DNA of 64,000 bases from Blastobasis lacticolella (lineage: Eukaryota; Arthropoda; Insecta; Lepidoptera; Blastobasidae), in assembly GCA_905147135.1 (NCBI GenBank), contig LR990061.1:9276026-9340025 (forward strand), given 5' to 3'. The notes beneath the pieces were generated by a model, which did no database searches, was not told the DNA's origin, and worked only from the letters and a program-made list of their open reading frames with translations. Positions 1 to 9,962 of this stretch are shown here, one piece after another (position 1 is the stretch's first letter; every line of letters starts with the position of its first letter). A program made the translations under genes and the position numbers.

Positions 1-262
1 CCGAGAGAGAGCATTTGTCTCTTTCTCTCAATACTAAGACGAAAGAGATAGCAATACCTATGTCGCGCTTTTTCTCGCTTATCGCGCGCGAGAGCAACTT
101 GTGCTAGGCCCAGTGGCCCAAGCACAAGTGTGTCCGCGACAAAGCTCGCGCCGCAAGAGAGCGTTTGTCTCTTTCTCTCAATACTAAGACGAAAGAGATG
201 GCAATACCTATGTCGCGCTTTTTCTCGCTTATCGCGCGCGAGAGCAACTTGTGCTAGGCCTA
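1..262. repeat. Tandem pair of a short inverted-repeat unit (period about 150 bp)
   Basis: Two near-identical copies of a unit rich in GAGAG, CTCTTTCTCTC and CGCGCGCGAGAG lie about 150 bp apart; the first is cut by the window edge. The full unit (about 118-260) starts near AAGCACAAGTG and ends in CAACTTGTGCT, so its ends are imperfect inverted repeats, as in a small MITE. A third, solitary copy lies near 55205-55325. The pair abuts the BEL/Pao LTR remnant at 263, where upstream LTR sequence would be expected. Confidence 0.7.
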
Positions 263-437
263 CTGCGCGGCATATTACCTAAGCAGTGCATTTTTCGGAA
301 ACGCCGCGGCCGGGTGCATTTATCAACATTTAACATTCAATTAAATTAACATTTATTAACAAGTATTGTGAGACTCTTAATAAACATTTTATCTTTTACA
401 TTCAACATACTGCAATCCCCGCATAAGCACCCTTACA
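263..437 (+). repeat. 3' portion of the 5' LTR of a BEL/Pao element
   Basis: This stretch matches the last about 190 bp of the 3' LTR at 10290-10480, from CTGCGCGGCATATTACC to CACCCTTACA, with scattered substitutions and a small indel. The matching upstream 328 bp of the 3' LTR is absent; the short tandem repeat at 1-262 stands there instead. The sequence right after it, TTTGGTCCTTCAAGC, sits where the primer-binding site should be and resembles the start often seen in BEL/Pao elements. Confidence 0.8.
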
Positions 438-636
438 TTTGGTCCTTCAAGCTATTGGACTTCGCGCGTTGATTAACTAAAAAGTGTTGACGAGTGAGGT
501 GTATGAACTGGTGAACTTTGAGAAAGTGTGAGGACTGCAGTGACGAATAAAAGGAGAACATTGACAATATCCTGACTAGGAGTATACATTCTTTCAACAT
601 TCAAGTAAGATCTAAGCTTTTTACTTATTTCATAAA

Positions 637-1353
637 ATGGCAAACATTGTGGAACGGCAGTTTGAACTAGCAACAATTATTGAACAACAACATCGCAATT
701 TTTGTAAAGATGGGACAGACAAAAAAGATAATGTAGGTTATTATAAAACACGTACAGAAATACTGATAAAGCTTTGGAACGAGTTTCAATTCCGTAATGA
801 TCAACTGGTTATGGAGCAGAGTAAAAGAGACCCTTACCTTACCGAAAAATGTTTCCAAACAACAAAACAAGTTTATGAGGTTTGTAAAGAGAAGCTTAAC
901 GATGGGTACACAAAATGCTTAGCAGGACTAAAGGTAGGAGCGATATCCCTACATCCTTTGGAGGAGACACAGCCATCTAGGAGTCAGTCGGATAAACAAG
1001 GAGCACTGAGAGATCCTTCTCCCGCACCAACAACACGGAACGAGAGCATTCCTCGGCAGAGTCCAGGTACGAACAGTAGATTAGATGAATTATTACGTCA
1101 GCAAAAGGCCAATTTTAAAGCATTTACAAGAACGATAGCGAACATTCAGGACTTAACAGAAAAGTGGGAATTGGAGGATGCATTGAAAGCGCTGGAGAAA
1201 CGGTTTGCAGCCATAGATTCACTACATTGGACGATCGATAGTGACTTGGGTGTCAATGACTACGTGTATGAAACAGAGTTTAATAATCATGAACAGTTAT
1301 ATAATATTTTTTTTTTATTAGACATCCCTACACCTATTTACAGGCAACTATAA
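637..1353 (+). pseudogene. gag: BEL/Pao gag, N-terminal part
   Basis: A 238-codon open frame starting MANIVERQFELATIIEQQ, with the helix-rich composition of a BEL/Pao Gag N-terminus (capsid-like structural protein). It stops after a run of T at about 1308-1317, where a frame slip probably occurred. The Gag reading continues in the next open segment at 1426. It follows the primer-binding region by about 185 bp, the usual position for gag. Identification is by resemblance and order. Confidence 0.7.
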
Positions 1354-1425
1354 CAACTGGGTATCCTTCAAACATCTTTTAGTGAGGCAATTCACCATAC
1401 TCCCTCGCTATCGAGTGCTCAGAAG

Positions 1426-1899
1426 ATGCAATTTTTTAAAGGAAATGTAAGAGGAGAGGCTGAAAGATTAATCCAACATCTGCAGATAAGTGCAGATAAC
1501 TATCACGTGTGCTGGGCCATCTTGAACAACAGATATAACAATAAAAACCTTATTTTTAACTTCCACATGAATAATCTATTTAGCTTACCAAACATCCAAA
1601 GTCAGTATTTGAATCAAATGAAACGTATGCACGACGTAACAATCGAATGCCTGCATGCGGTTAAGAACTTAGGTATTAATATAGACACAGGGGATCCAAT
1701 TATTATTTACATTTTGTCGCAGAAATTGGACTCCGAAGCGTATGGTCAGTACATCGAATCTCTTTATAACTCAAGAGACCTGCCAGTTTTACAGTATTTC
1801 CTATACTATCTGGAAAGCAAATTTACAACTGGCTCGCCGAAAACAACAACAATCAACAATCATCATCGGGCTACAAAAAACCTAATTATAACACTTTAA
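1426..1899 (+). pseudogene. gag: BEL/Pao gag, central part
   Basis: A 157-codon segment containing FFKGNVRGEAERLIQHLQIS and a downstream cooperative-helix region ending SKFTTGSP, typical of the central capsid-like region of BEL/Pao and related Gag proteins (retrotrans_gag type). It is separated from the first gag segment by a frameshift and stop, and leads into the zinc-knuckle region. Broken, not a functional gene. Confidence 0.7.
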
Positions 1900-1967
1900 A
1901 TAAAAATAAGTATAGCTATAACCAACAGCATAATAATGGTCAAACACAAATTCCGAAATTGTTTCAT

Positions 1968-2254
1968 GCATCGAACATTAAGTGCCCGCTATGCAAAAAT
2001 GATCACGACATTTATTCATTGTAAATTCTTTTTGCAAATGCAAAAAAATGTTTACGATAAACCGACTTGACCTATGCAAAAATAGTCTATTTTCACATAA
2101 CGGAAGTCCGTGTAATTGTCGCAAATGTTTCGAGCAACACAGCACGCTGATTCACGATGCCTTCGTTAATTCGAACGGTAATAAGCCATTGACGTCATCA
2201 TCGACTAACACTGACAACAATAAAAATGTGTCCAAAACTTATACGAATAACACT
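1968..2254 (+). pseudogene. gag: Gag zinc-knuckle region, frameshifted
   Basis: Two cysteine clusters are readable in different frames. The first is IKCPLCKNDHDIY (about 1978-2016), the Cys-X2-Cys-X4-His start typical of BEL/Pao. The second is LCKNSLFSHNGSPCNCRKCF, then HSTLIH (about 2066-2145). In related elements these nucleic-acid-binding knuckles close Gag and precede the protease. A stop and a frameshift separate them here. Confidence 0.6.
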
Positions 2255-2275
2255 TAACATAAACATGTAGGTTCA

Positions 2276-2740
2276 TCATGTGCTCGGAAATCTTACTGGC
2301 TACCGCAGAATTAAAGGTTTTCGCAGCCAATGGACAAATCAAATATCGCTTATAACAGAGCATGCCGCACAGAACAATGTAAGGGCGTGATATATAACTG
2401 TAAAGGTAAAATTAATATTACGTGTACCTCCATGTACAGCAACTATACATTCAACACAGAAGCTATCATTATGAACAACCTTATAAAAAGTTTGCCTAAT
2501 AAAACTTTTCCAAAACCATCTTGGATGTTCATAGAAAACATCAACTTAGCGGATCCTCAGTTTAACATAAGTCGCCCGGTAGACATATTATTAGGCGCAG
2601 AAGTATACTCCAAAATCATGTTAAGCGGAATAGTTAGAGGAGAAGATTCAACAAAACCGATGGCACAACAGACACAGGTGGGTTGGCTTTTATGTAGAAG
2701 CGCCCGAACATTTAATTGTAACGTGTTATCAACAACTTAA
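2276..2740 (+). pseudogene. pol: BEL/Pao aspartic protease, active site deleted
   Basis: The stretch begins with ILLATAELKVFAANGQ, the strand that precedes the catalytic Asp in BEL/Pao proteases. It jumps almost directly to ITEHAAQ, so the expected DSG-containing segment between them appears to be deleted. Downstream, PVDILLGAEVYSKIM and TQVGWLLCR match the distal protease/flap region and the link into RT. The 2330-2740 open frame covers only the distal part. The protease should be inactive. Confidence 0.65.
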
Positions 2741-3687
2741 ATGACATACAACAGTTTTGGGAGGCTGAGGATATAACAGAAGACTGCAGAGGACATACAT
2801 TGCTTAAAATATTTTGAAGAAACGATAACGAGGAGACAGGATTATAGATATGAATTACGGCTGCCAATGAAGCCTAGCTATGAAGAAAAACTCGGCACAT
2901 CAAAACCAACAGCATTGGCACAATTTCGTCATTTAGAAAAATAATTTCAGAGAATGGAAAACCTTGTGAAGGAGTACAATACATTTATGAAAGAATATGA
3001 GGACCTGCAACACATGAAACTTGCGAATAGTAGCTGCTACAGTGCGGCGTAGTACTTTTTACCTCATCACGCAGTCTACCGTGAAGAGTCTGCAACAACC
3101 AAGTGTAGAGTGATATACAACGGTTCCTTTAAAACATCAACAGGATATTCATTAAATGATTTAATGTATACAAGACTCAACAAGATCTTCAACAGGATCT
3201 GCAATCATTATAACTAATATGAAGACAATTTGAATTTGCTTTTACCGCGGACATAGAGAAAATGTACCGTCAAATTTTAATTCACGAAGCACATCAACAA
3301 CTACAAAAAATAGTATGGCGAGAGACTCTAGAACAACCGATTAAAATGTACCAATTAAGCACTATAACATACGGCACTAAAGCCGCTCCATTTCTAGCTA
3401 TGATGACCTTGAAGAAGTTAGCTAGTGACGAACGTGACACATTCCCGGAAGCAAGTAGAATCCTTGAAAACTCATTTTACATGGATGACCTGTTCCATGG
3501 AGCTCATTCAGTCATGGAAGGAAGGCAGCTAGTGAAGCAACTAACAGAATTATTAAAATTGGGAGGATTTAGTCTAAGAAAATGGTCCATTATTGGTCCA
3601 ATATTAAATAACATTAACTGCGAAAAAAATTATACAAACAACATTTTTCACATCAAGGCAGAGAGTACATCTAAAACATTATCTTGA
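2741..3687 (+). pseudogene. pol: BEL/Pao reverse transcriptase, N-terminal two-thirds
   Basis: PHHAVYREESATTKCRVIYN (about 3064-3123) and GYSLNDLMY are the first RT blocks. After a frameshift, 3262-3687 gives MYRQILIHEAHQQ, YGTKAAPFLA and NSFYMDDLFHGA, where YMDD is the catalytic block, then GGFSLRKWS. The frame is cut at SKTL by the Harbinger-like insertion. The missing continuation resumes near 6290 as LGLSWNAGTDQF on the far side. Confidence 0.85.
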
Positions 3688-4202
3688 ACGCACACTCATG
3701 CAGTGCGCTGCGCAGTGCACTGCACGATGTGGCAAAACTTGTTACACGCCGAGCAATTTGTATGCAAGTACATTGACAGATGGCGGAATGTCCCACTGTG
3801 CAGCGCGCCGCGCGGCGCACTGCATGATGGGGCAACACCCGCAATTGAAGCCCGAAATGTCAGTTCTGTATGAATTTTGTCTACGTTTTTCAATTTGACC
3901 CCATCGTGCAGCGTGCGGTGCGATGTCAGTAGATGTCAACATGAAACGTCACATCTGACTGTTTCTTTTTACCAACAGTTCGAATCTTTCCTCTTTATGT
4001 GACACAGTTGACACACATATATCTGTCTACTTTTTTTAGTACAGATACAACGCGTGTGAATGAAATAGGAAACCGACCTTGTCAAAGAAAGTTTGACAGC
4101 TGATGCGTAAGCCCCTCCCCTTTTTCTGATTCTTTAACATTATGGAAGTTGTTTCGCTTTCGTGATCCTGTCGTCATTCTCTTCTCAGTTCATCCCGAAT
4201 TA

Positions 4203-4640
4203 TAAATAAGGCATGTTTGGTTCTAGAACACTAGTTTCTAAAAAGAAATGCTGGTACTCGTAGAAATCTACATTTTGGATGGCACTTGTCACACATAAAA
4301 CTGTAATAACTCTGAAACTATTGGTGCTAGAATACTAGTTCCTAAAGATAAATTATAGTGCTCGTCGACATCTACATTTCGGTTGACAGCTGTCAAACTT
4401 AAAACTGTAATAACTCTTAAACTATCACTTCTAGAACACTAGTTTCTGAAGAGAAATGATAGTGCTCGTCGACATCTACATTTCGGTTGACAGCTGTCAA
4501 ACTTAATACTGTAATAACTCTGAAACTATCGCTCCTTGAACACTAGTTCCTGAAGAGAAATGATAGTCGAGATCTACATTCCGTATGACAGCTGTCAATC
4601 TTAAAACTGTAATAACTCTGAAAATATTTGCCTTAAAACG
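4203..4640. repeat. Minisatellite-like tandem array, about 104-bp unit, about 4 copies
   Basis: The phrase AACTGTAATAACTCT recurs at about 4299, 4403, 4507 and 4605, giving periods of about 104, 104 and 98 bp. Each unit also holds a tAGaACACTAGTT-type box, a GTCGACATCTACATT box and, in the three later units, TGACAGCTGTCA, a perfect 12-bp palindrome. The array lies in the left part of the Harbinger-like insertion, where subterminal repeats often bind transposase. Confidence 0.75.
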
Positions 4641-5169
4641 CTTGTTCCAGAACAGCAAATACTTATAGATATCGACGGGCACTATCATTTTTTTTTAGGA
4701 TCCAGTTTTCTAAGAGCAATGGTTTCCGAGTAATTTAAGTTATATTCACTCTCTTTATACTTACTACTGATGTTATACTTTGTAGTTATAGTTTTGAATG
4801 AGCCACCGTGGTATACACTCAGTTTAAGTAAACATTCGTAAAGGACAGAAATTCAAAATTCTAGAATAAACATCCATACAAACATTCATATAAACATACA
4901 TACACACAAACCCCTTTCCCCCGCAAGAGTACGACATTGACGACATACGACAGAGACGACATTGTTCCACTTGCTATGGTCCTGACAAATCTCTGTCGAT
5001 TCTTCCACGTTTATCAACTTTACATACATAGATTGTTAACTTCATTACCCTCCCTTAGCTCCATCGTAGTCGGGTAAAAAGAATCATTTATAGTATAGTA
5101 TTCGCGGAAGTTGCATGGTTCAATTTCTTTAGATATTACTGATGTTATACTTTTTAGTTAAAATATGGA

Positions 5170-5468
5170 ATGACTTACCACGGTCTACAGATGGTGAATC
5201 TATGGACACCTGTCAGAAGTAAACATCCAAAGAAAAAAATCGTTTTTAAAGATTTTAAAGTAAAATTATGTCTTCTTCCGGGGATGAAGACATGTTGGCC
5301 GTACTGCAGATGGTTAATATGCAAAAATGTAGACGACCTCGACGTAACTATTGGGTGCACCCTATATGGAATACCGGTGTAAAAATAGACTTACCAGTTG
5401 ATGGTAAACCTGGAAATGTATCCGGACCGTTTTCAGCAGGTTTTCAGGATGTCACCATTATGTTATAA
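5170..5468 (+). pseudogene. Harbinger-like transposase N-terminal fragment
   Basis: The frame at 5268-5468 (66 codons) contains KCRRPRRNYWVHPI. Many PIF/Harbinger transposases begin with a similar RRYWVHP stretch before the DDE nuclease domain. Another frame overlaps at 5170-5382. No DDE catalytic residues follow; the sequence passes into stops and then the MADF-like piece. The call relies on this one motif and on context. Confidence 0.45.
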
Positions 5469-5574
5469 TCAAATATTAACCCGAGCCAGATCAAGGTTAC
5501 AAAAACGGCACACAAATTGTAATGTCAATGTAGCATTGACAATAATATAAATTAAATAATCATCGTGGCGTCAT

Positions 5575-5742
5575 TATGATGATGTTGACTTCAATATAAT
5601 GTTTTATGAGCTTGTTGAAAAACATCCTGCACCATACGATTATAATCGATCAGATTACACTAAACGGAACGTGAGAGACAAGATGCGGATAATGATAGTA
5701 AGGAAATTAAACGGCAAATTACGTGGGGACAATAATGTCTGA
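5575..5742 (+). pseudogene. MADF-domain fragment (Harbinger accessory protein)
   Basis: One open frame of 55 codons reads FYELVEKHPAPYDYNRSDYT then KRNVRDKMR, matching the start of MADF (Myb/SANT-like) domains, usually LI-x-LV-x-x-HP-x-LYD-x-x-x-x-DYK-x-x-x-x-R. PIF/Harbinger elements often carry a second gene for a MADF or Myb-like DNA-binding partner. The frame ends where a separate RTE fragment begins. Truncated. Confidence 0.6.
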
Positions 5743-5912
5743 CCATGCCAGCCCACTAGGCACGGGAAGGAGAGTTCAACTCACGAAGCGATGGCTAGAC
5801 GTCGATAAGAACGACATGCGTGGCAACAAACTCACCACCAAGGATACCGAAGACCGAGCGAAGTGGACCAAGAGGAGTAGGAAGGCGGACTCCTGGCAAC
5901 CGAAATTTAACA
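5743..5912 (+). mobile_element. RTE-like LINE C-terminal fragment
   Basis: The frame reads GTGRRVQLTKRWLDVDKNDM and DTEDRAKWTKRSRKADSW. This matches the conserved tail of many insect RTE-type LINE proteins (GRP-x-x-RW-x-D-x-x-x-x-DM … D-x-x-DRA-x-W-R-x-x-x-RKADP). It is a short 5'-truncated piece lying between the MADF fragment and a SINE fragment, and is probably nested in the Harbinger-like element. Confidence 0.6.
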
Positions 5913-5919
5913 CCAAGAC

Positions 5920-6058
5920 GATCATAATGATGATCTTGGCGTCAAATCCTGTTTGTGCTCTCGCACGCGAGGACCCGGGGCCCGCTTTGACTATGATCCA
6001 AGATTTAGCAGATCAGGCAATTACAGTGGAACGACTGCCAACTGACCTCCATACATAA
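5920..6058 (-). mobile_element. SINE family A (tRNA-derived), 3' fragment
   Basis: Minus-strand copy of the distal half of SINE family A: ATCTTGGCGT, GTGCTCTCGC, CCTGATCTGC/ATCCTAGATCATG-type boxes, CAGTGGAACGACTGCCA, ending within CTGACCTCC. Full copies are at 10968-11303 and 34573-34912. The tRNA-like head is missing. Confidence 0.7.
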
Positions 6059-6289
6059 GGTCGACATAAGGTCAATAATCATGCGAGTCGTTTAAAATAA
6101 CGCGCGTAAAAGCGTCGAAAAAGCTCTCGTGCAAACGTTGCCTAACTCACAATCATTCGTAGATCTCTCGTGCGATCATTGCCTAACGTGAAAAACCAGA
6201 ATAACACCACCGTTTTCTTTGTTGTCACCGTGACGTGGCACTGCGTGGTGCGCCGCGCAGTGCACTGCACTGCATTAGTGGAGCTAGTC

Positions 6290-7147
6290 GCTAGGATTGT
6301 CTTGGAATGCCGGGACAGATCAATTTACATTTCATTATAATCCCACGAAACAAACATCATTGCCAACCAAACGCACTCTTTTATCTTAAATATCTAAGTT
6401 TTATGACCCTCTGGGATGGTTAGCCCCGCTTACTACTAAACTAAAGTGTTTATTTCAAAAGGTGTGGCAAACAAATACAAAATTGGATGAACAATTATTC
6501 CCTCAGTATAGAGGGAATGGTCCAACTTACAAGCGGATATCCATTAAATAAATGACATTGAAATACCTAGATGGATACAATGTAATCAAAGTGACGTCAT
6601 TGAGCTTCACGGATTTTGTGACGCGTCAACATTAGCGTACGCGTGCGTTGTGTATACATGAATCAAACGAACAAACGCTGTGGTGTTAATCGCCGCGAAG
6701 TCGAAACTTGTACCACGCAAGAAAGTGATAACATTACCCCGTCTGGAGCTATGCGGTGCACATATTTTATCTAAGCTTATAGATAAAATCAAACAAATAT
6801 GAAATCAACATGAAATTGAGATGTACGGATGGATCGACTCACAAGTTGCACTAGGGTTGTTACAAGGCGAGCCAAATCACTTGAAGCCATTCGTTGCGAA
6901 CAGAGTGGAAAAAATAACAAAGGTTGTTCCAAAACAACTTTGGCATTACGTCAAATCGAGCGACAACCCTGCTGATCCCGCCAGCAGAGGTTTGAACGCT
7001 CCTCATTTAAAAGAGCATCCTTTGTGGTGGCAAGGACCCGCCTGGCTAACATCATTCACATATCAAAATCTTCCTGAACAACAAACCGAGACGAAACAGG
7101 ATTTAAAAATAAAACAAGTTAATAGGTACCACACAAGTACAAAATGA
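6290..7147 (+). pseudogene. pol: BEL/Pao RT end and RNase H/connection region
   Basis: Across frameshifts one reads LGLSWNAGTDQFTFHYNP, FYDPLGWLAPLTTKLKCLFQ and, in 6821-7147, YGWIDSQVALGLLQGEP, FVANRVEKI, HYVKSSDNPADPASRGL and HPLWWQGPAWL. These are the standard BEL/Pao blocks linking RT, RNase H and integrase. The WIDSQVAL block carries the Asp expected of RNase H. The region directly continues the RT cut at 3687. Confidence 0.85.
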
Positions 7148-7313
7148 ATGTATTATTCACCTACTTTTAAAAACGCATAGCTCGCTTACAAAAACAATTC
7201 GCATAGTTACATGGATACTTCGAGCGTTAACCCGTGAACGCGCTCAACACCCGAGCTATCTCACATTACATGAGCTACGGAAAGCAACATAATTAATTGT
7301 AAAACATGTACAA

Positions 7314-7821
7314 ATGGATGAATTCGGAACGGAAATAAAACAGCTACACAAGCAAGGCAAAGTGCAATCGCAAAGTATTTTGGCTAATTTAAACCCATTT
7401 TTAGACAAAGAAGGAATATTACGCGTTGGTGGTCGGTTGGCACAAGCAAACATGAGCGACGAGATGAAACATTCAAAAATCATTCCACGTGACTGTCGTC
7501 TTGCTGCTCTACTAGTAGAGCTAGCCCATCTGTTAACATTCCATGGAGGCCTGCGGGTTACGATGGCAACCCTGAGGCAAGAGTACTTGCGAAACTGTGT
7601 CACGTGCCGTAAACATGAAGGAAGAACCCAACAACAGTTAATGGGGGACTTGCCAGCCACCCGAAGTAACCCAGCTCAACCATTTTTAAATAACACTGGA
7701 GTGGATTATACGGGATTCGTGGAAGTAAAGATCAATCAAGGACGAGGTGTAAAAAGCAAATAAAGGGTATATAGCTACCAAGTGCGTACATCTGGAGTTG
7801 GTATCCGATTTAGCAAGTTCC
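7314..7821 (+). pseudogene. pol: BEL/Pao integrase, zinc-binding and first core part
   Basis: The frame contains LDKEGILRVGGRL, a H2C2-type region (HLLTFHGG … CVTCRKHEGR) and GVDYTGF, the block with the first core Asp of BEL/Pao integrases. Past a stop at 7761 the reading continues as CVHLELVSDLAS (about 7780-7822), where a truncated LINE interrupts it. The core resumes at 8226 as SAFLAALRRMAARRG. Confidence 0.85.
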
Positions 7822-8224
7822 GGAGTAGGAATTAAAATATATAATCATTTGTCTGTAGAATTAAAAGCTTTAGATACCACTAAATTTAAAAATATACTAA
7901 AAATATTTCTTTTGAATAATGTATTTTACAACTTAAAAGAATTTTATGACTACAAAACCCACTAGTAGACCTAAGATAATCAAATTTAAGATACCTACTT
8001 GTTACAACTCATGCTTTAAACAGTAAGTACGTTATATTTGTTATTATAGAAATATCTATTTTAATTAAATATCCTTTTAGTTTAATTAAGCAAATTGTAA
8101 CTTGCTTACATTGTAATTGCATACCCGCTATGGGTAAACTGTTGTTCTTCCTATTTGCAAAACCATCTGCAGTAATGTAACTACACAGTTAACGCAATAA
8201 AGTTTATTCTATTCTATTCTATTC
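7822..8224 (+). mobile_element. 5'-truncated LINE 3' end inserted in integrase
   Basis: The insertion starts with codons GVGIKIYNHLSVELKAL and then FKNILKIFLLNNVFYNLKEF, the usual last residues of Jockey/CR1-type LINE proteins. A 3' UTR follows, with AATAAAG and a terminal (TTCTA)n run at 8203-8224. Removing it rejoins the integrase as VSDLASSAFLAALRR. A short TTCC may be the target duplication. Plus orientation. Confidence 0.75.
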
Positions 8225-8225
8225 C

Positions 8226-8891
8226 GCCTTTCTAGCGGCTCTGCGACGAATGGCGGCTAGAAGAGGCGCGCCCCGTCATCTTTATAGTGATAATGGGACG
8301 AATTTTGTCGGTGCTAACCGAATTCTACAACAAGAACAGAAACAGCTGGAGACAGTGTTCAACATAGGTTTCCTTACTGAAGTTGCCGAAATGAACATCG
8401 AGTGGCATTTTAATGCTCCTGCTTGGCCAAGTACAGGTGGTATTTCGGAAAGAGCGGTACGGAGCCTTAAATTCCACTTAAAAAGAGTTGTGGGTGAACA
8501 GAAGTTGACATATGAAGAGTATTCGACAATCTTATCACAGTTAGAAGTTTGTTTGAATTCAAGACCGTTATGTGCTCTTACCGAAGACATCGAAGACCTT
8601 AATTTTTTGACGCCCGCGCACTTTCTAACGGGGAGAGCTGAAACAACTATTATCGAAACAAGTGAAGATGCTAGGATCAGGTGGTATTTAACACAAAAAT
8701 GGTTTGAAGATATTTCGAAAAGATGGAAAACGGAGTACCTAAGCCAATTAACAGCACGACAGAAGTGGACAAAGCCGATGATAAATTTGAAGATTGGAGA
8801 TATGGTTGTGATACACGATCTGCCATCAGGAAATTGGGCATTAGGAAGAGTTCATAACGACGTTCATAAGAGTTTTGTAAAGCTAAATTGA
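8226..8891 (+). pseudogene. pol: BEL/Pao integrase, core end and C-terminal part
   Basis: A 213-codon open segment begins at 8250; the reading in fact starts at 8226. It shows LYSDNGTNFVGA (second core Asp), WPSTGGISERAVRSLK (Glu block), NSRPLC, DFLTPAHFLTG-like residues and GDMVVIHDLPSGNWALGRV. It breaks off where another tiny LINE end is inserted. THPGEDGY and KRHIIKLSILPLE (about 8935-9040) are the displaced end of pol. Confidence 0.85.
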
Positions 8892-8925
8892 ATTAAAATT
8901 ATTTGGCTTTGACTTTGACTTGAAG
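8874..8925 (+). mobile_element. Very short LINE 3' tail insertion
   Basis: About 50 bp ending in TTTGACTTTGACTTG is flanked by AAGAGT on both sides (8868-8873 and near 8926-8931). This looks like a LINE that aborted after copying only its tail. Cutting it out brings VHK... next to the THPGEDGY stretch of the BEL/Pao pol, although a frame difference remains. Confidence 0.55.
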
Positions 8926-9244
8926 AGTCATCGCAACACATCCAGGAGAAGATGGTTACGTATGAGTAGTAACCCTTAAATCAAGAAATGGTATAATGAA
9001 ACGACACATAATAAAATTATCTATCCTTCCGTTAGAGTCTAACACAAACGCTGAAGAAGACACAAACACATCTGCTGCAAGAAACAAGGAGAGAGCCCGT
9101 CAAAACCAGAATAAACAATCGTAGTTTCTCAGCGACTGCTATGATGATAATTTACTTTTTGGCTATTTAACTACTGGCCAATTAAATATTATAAAAAAAC
9201 GACTTCATAAGACGAATCTCAAGGACATTATTTTGATAAAATAA

Positions 9245-9720
9245 CAAACATGCAGCTCGTGCGAGATGAATGGACACTAATAACATATTACGACATAAAT
9301 CCCTACAGAAAAAGCATATTATCATACAAATAATATTATAGAAATCTACAAGCCCTCTGTCAACCTTTAGAAACTGTAAATAACTCTGACGTCGTCCTGA
9401 TACAACTACAGCACTCGACACCGCAACAATATTATACTATCTTATCAATATAAGACACATAACAAGCGTTAACGACGCGGACTCATTAATGGTGTCGGTT
9501 ACGTCGCGTATAGCCTGTTCGGCGTATTGGACAGTCGTTTCGCGGAACAGTACGAGAGAGACATTGAGCTGATAAGAAGACAATGGAAAAACCTAACGTC
9601 AGTTGTCGAAGTGGAGTATAATTTATTGAAACGGATGAAAATTCGATGCAGCAACAACATAAAATGATTAGCAGCTGTATGGAGAGAATAAAAACTGTTG
9701 CCAATGGCTTTCAGAAAGAA
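9245..9720 (+). pseudogene. env: Env-like (F-type) remnant of the BEL/Pao element
   Basis: Downstream of pol one reads LVRDEWTLITYYDINPYRKS (about 9261-9320) and VNNSDVVLIQLQHS. In another frame INGVGYVAYSLFGVLD is followed by IELIRRQWKNL (about 9487-9585). These resemble the pre-fusion and fusion-peptide regions of F-type envelope proteins of insect errantivirus-like and BEL/Pao elements. It is fragmentary, with several stops. Its position between pol and the 3' LTR agrees. Confidence 0.5.
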
Positions 9721-9962
9721 CTAGACAAAGTAGAACCTACTACGGAATTTACATTGGCAGCGATGGCCGCAAATAACCTACACTGACCTACAATCATATA
9801 TAAAAACAGAATAAACATCCATTTAATTGACCCACAACAATTGCAAACCCAGCTAAACAAGACCTGACGCTACCGTTCGATACCGGTCGAACAAACATCA
9901 AACTACCCTGATCTACAGTACACCCTGATGTACATGGGGTATAATAACAGTTAAAATCATCG

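Larger units (their letters stand above)
3686..6295 (+). mobile_element. PIF/Harbinger-like DNA transposon remnant inserted in pol
   Basis: The BEL/Pao pol reading stops at codons for KTL (near 3681) and resumes at LGLSWNAG (near 6290), so about 2.6 kb was inserted. Near both ends lie inverted copies of a motif containing ATGCAGTGC and GCAGTGCACTGC, and related GCAC/GTGC-rich blocks recur at about 3800, 3905 and 6240. Inside are a fragment with the R-R-x-Y-W-V-H-P-I motif seen at the start of Harbinger nucleases, and a MADF-like fragment; the pair fits a two-gene Harbinger element. Exact ends and TSD are uncertain. Confidence 0.6.

Noticed and set aside
5723..6058. 111-codon frame considered as a host gene
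   Set aside because: The first half is the end of an RTE LINE protein and the second half is a reverse SINE A fragment read through by chance.
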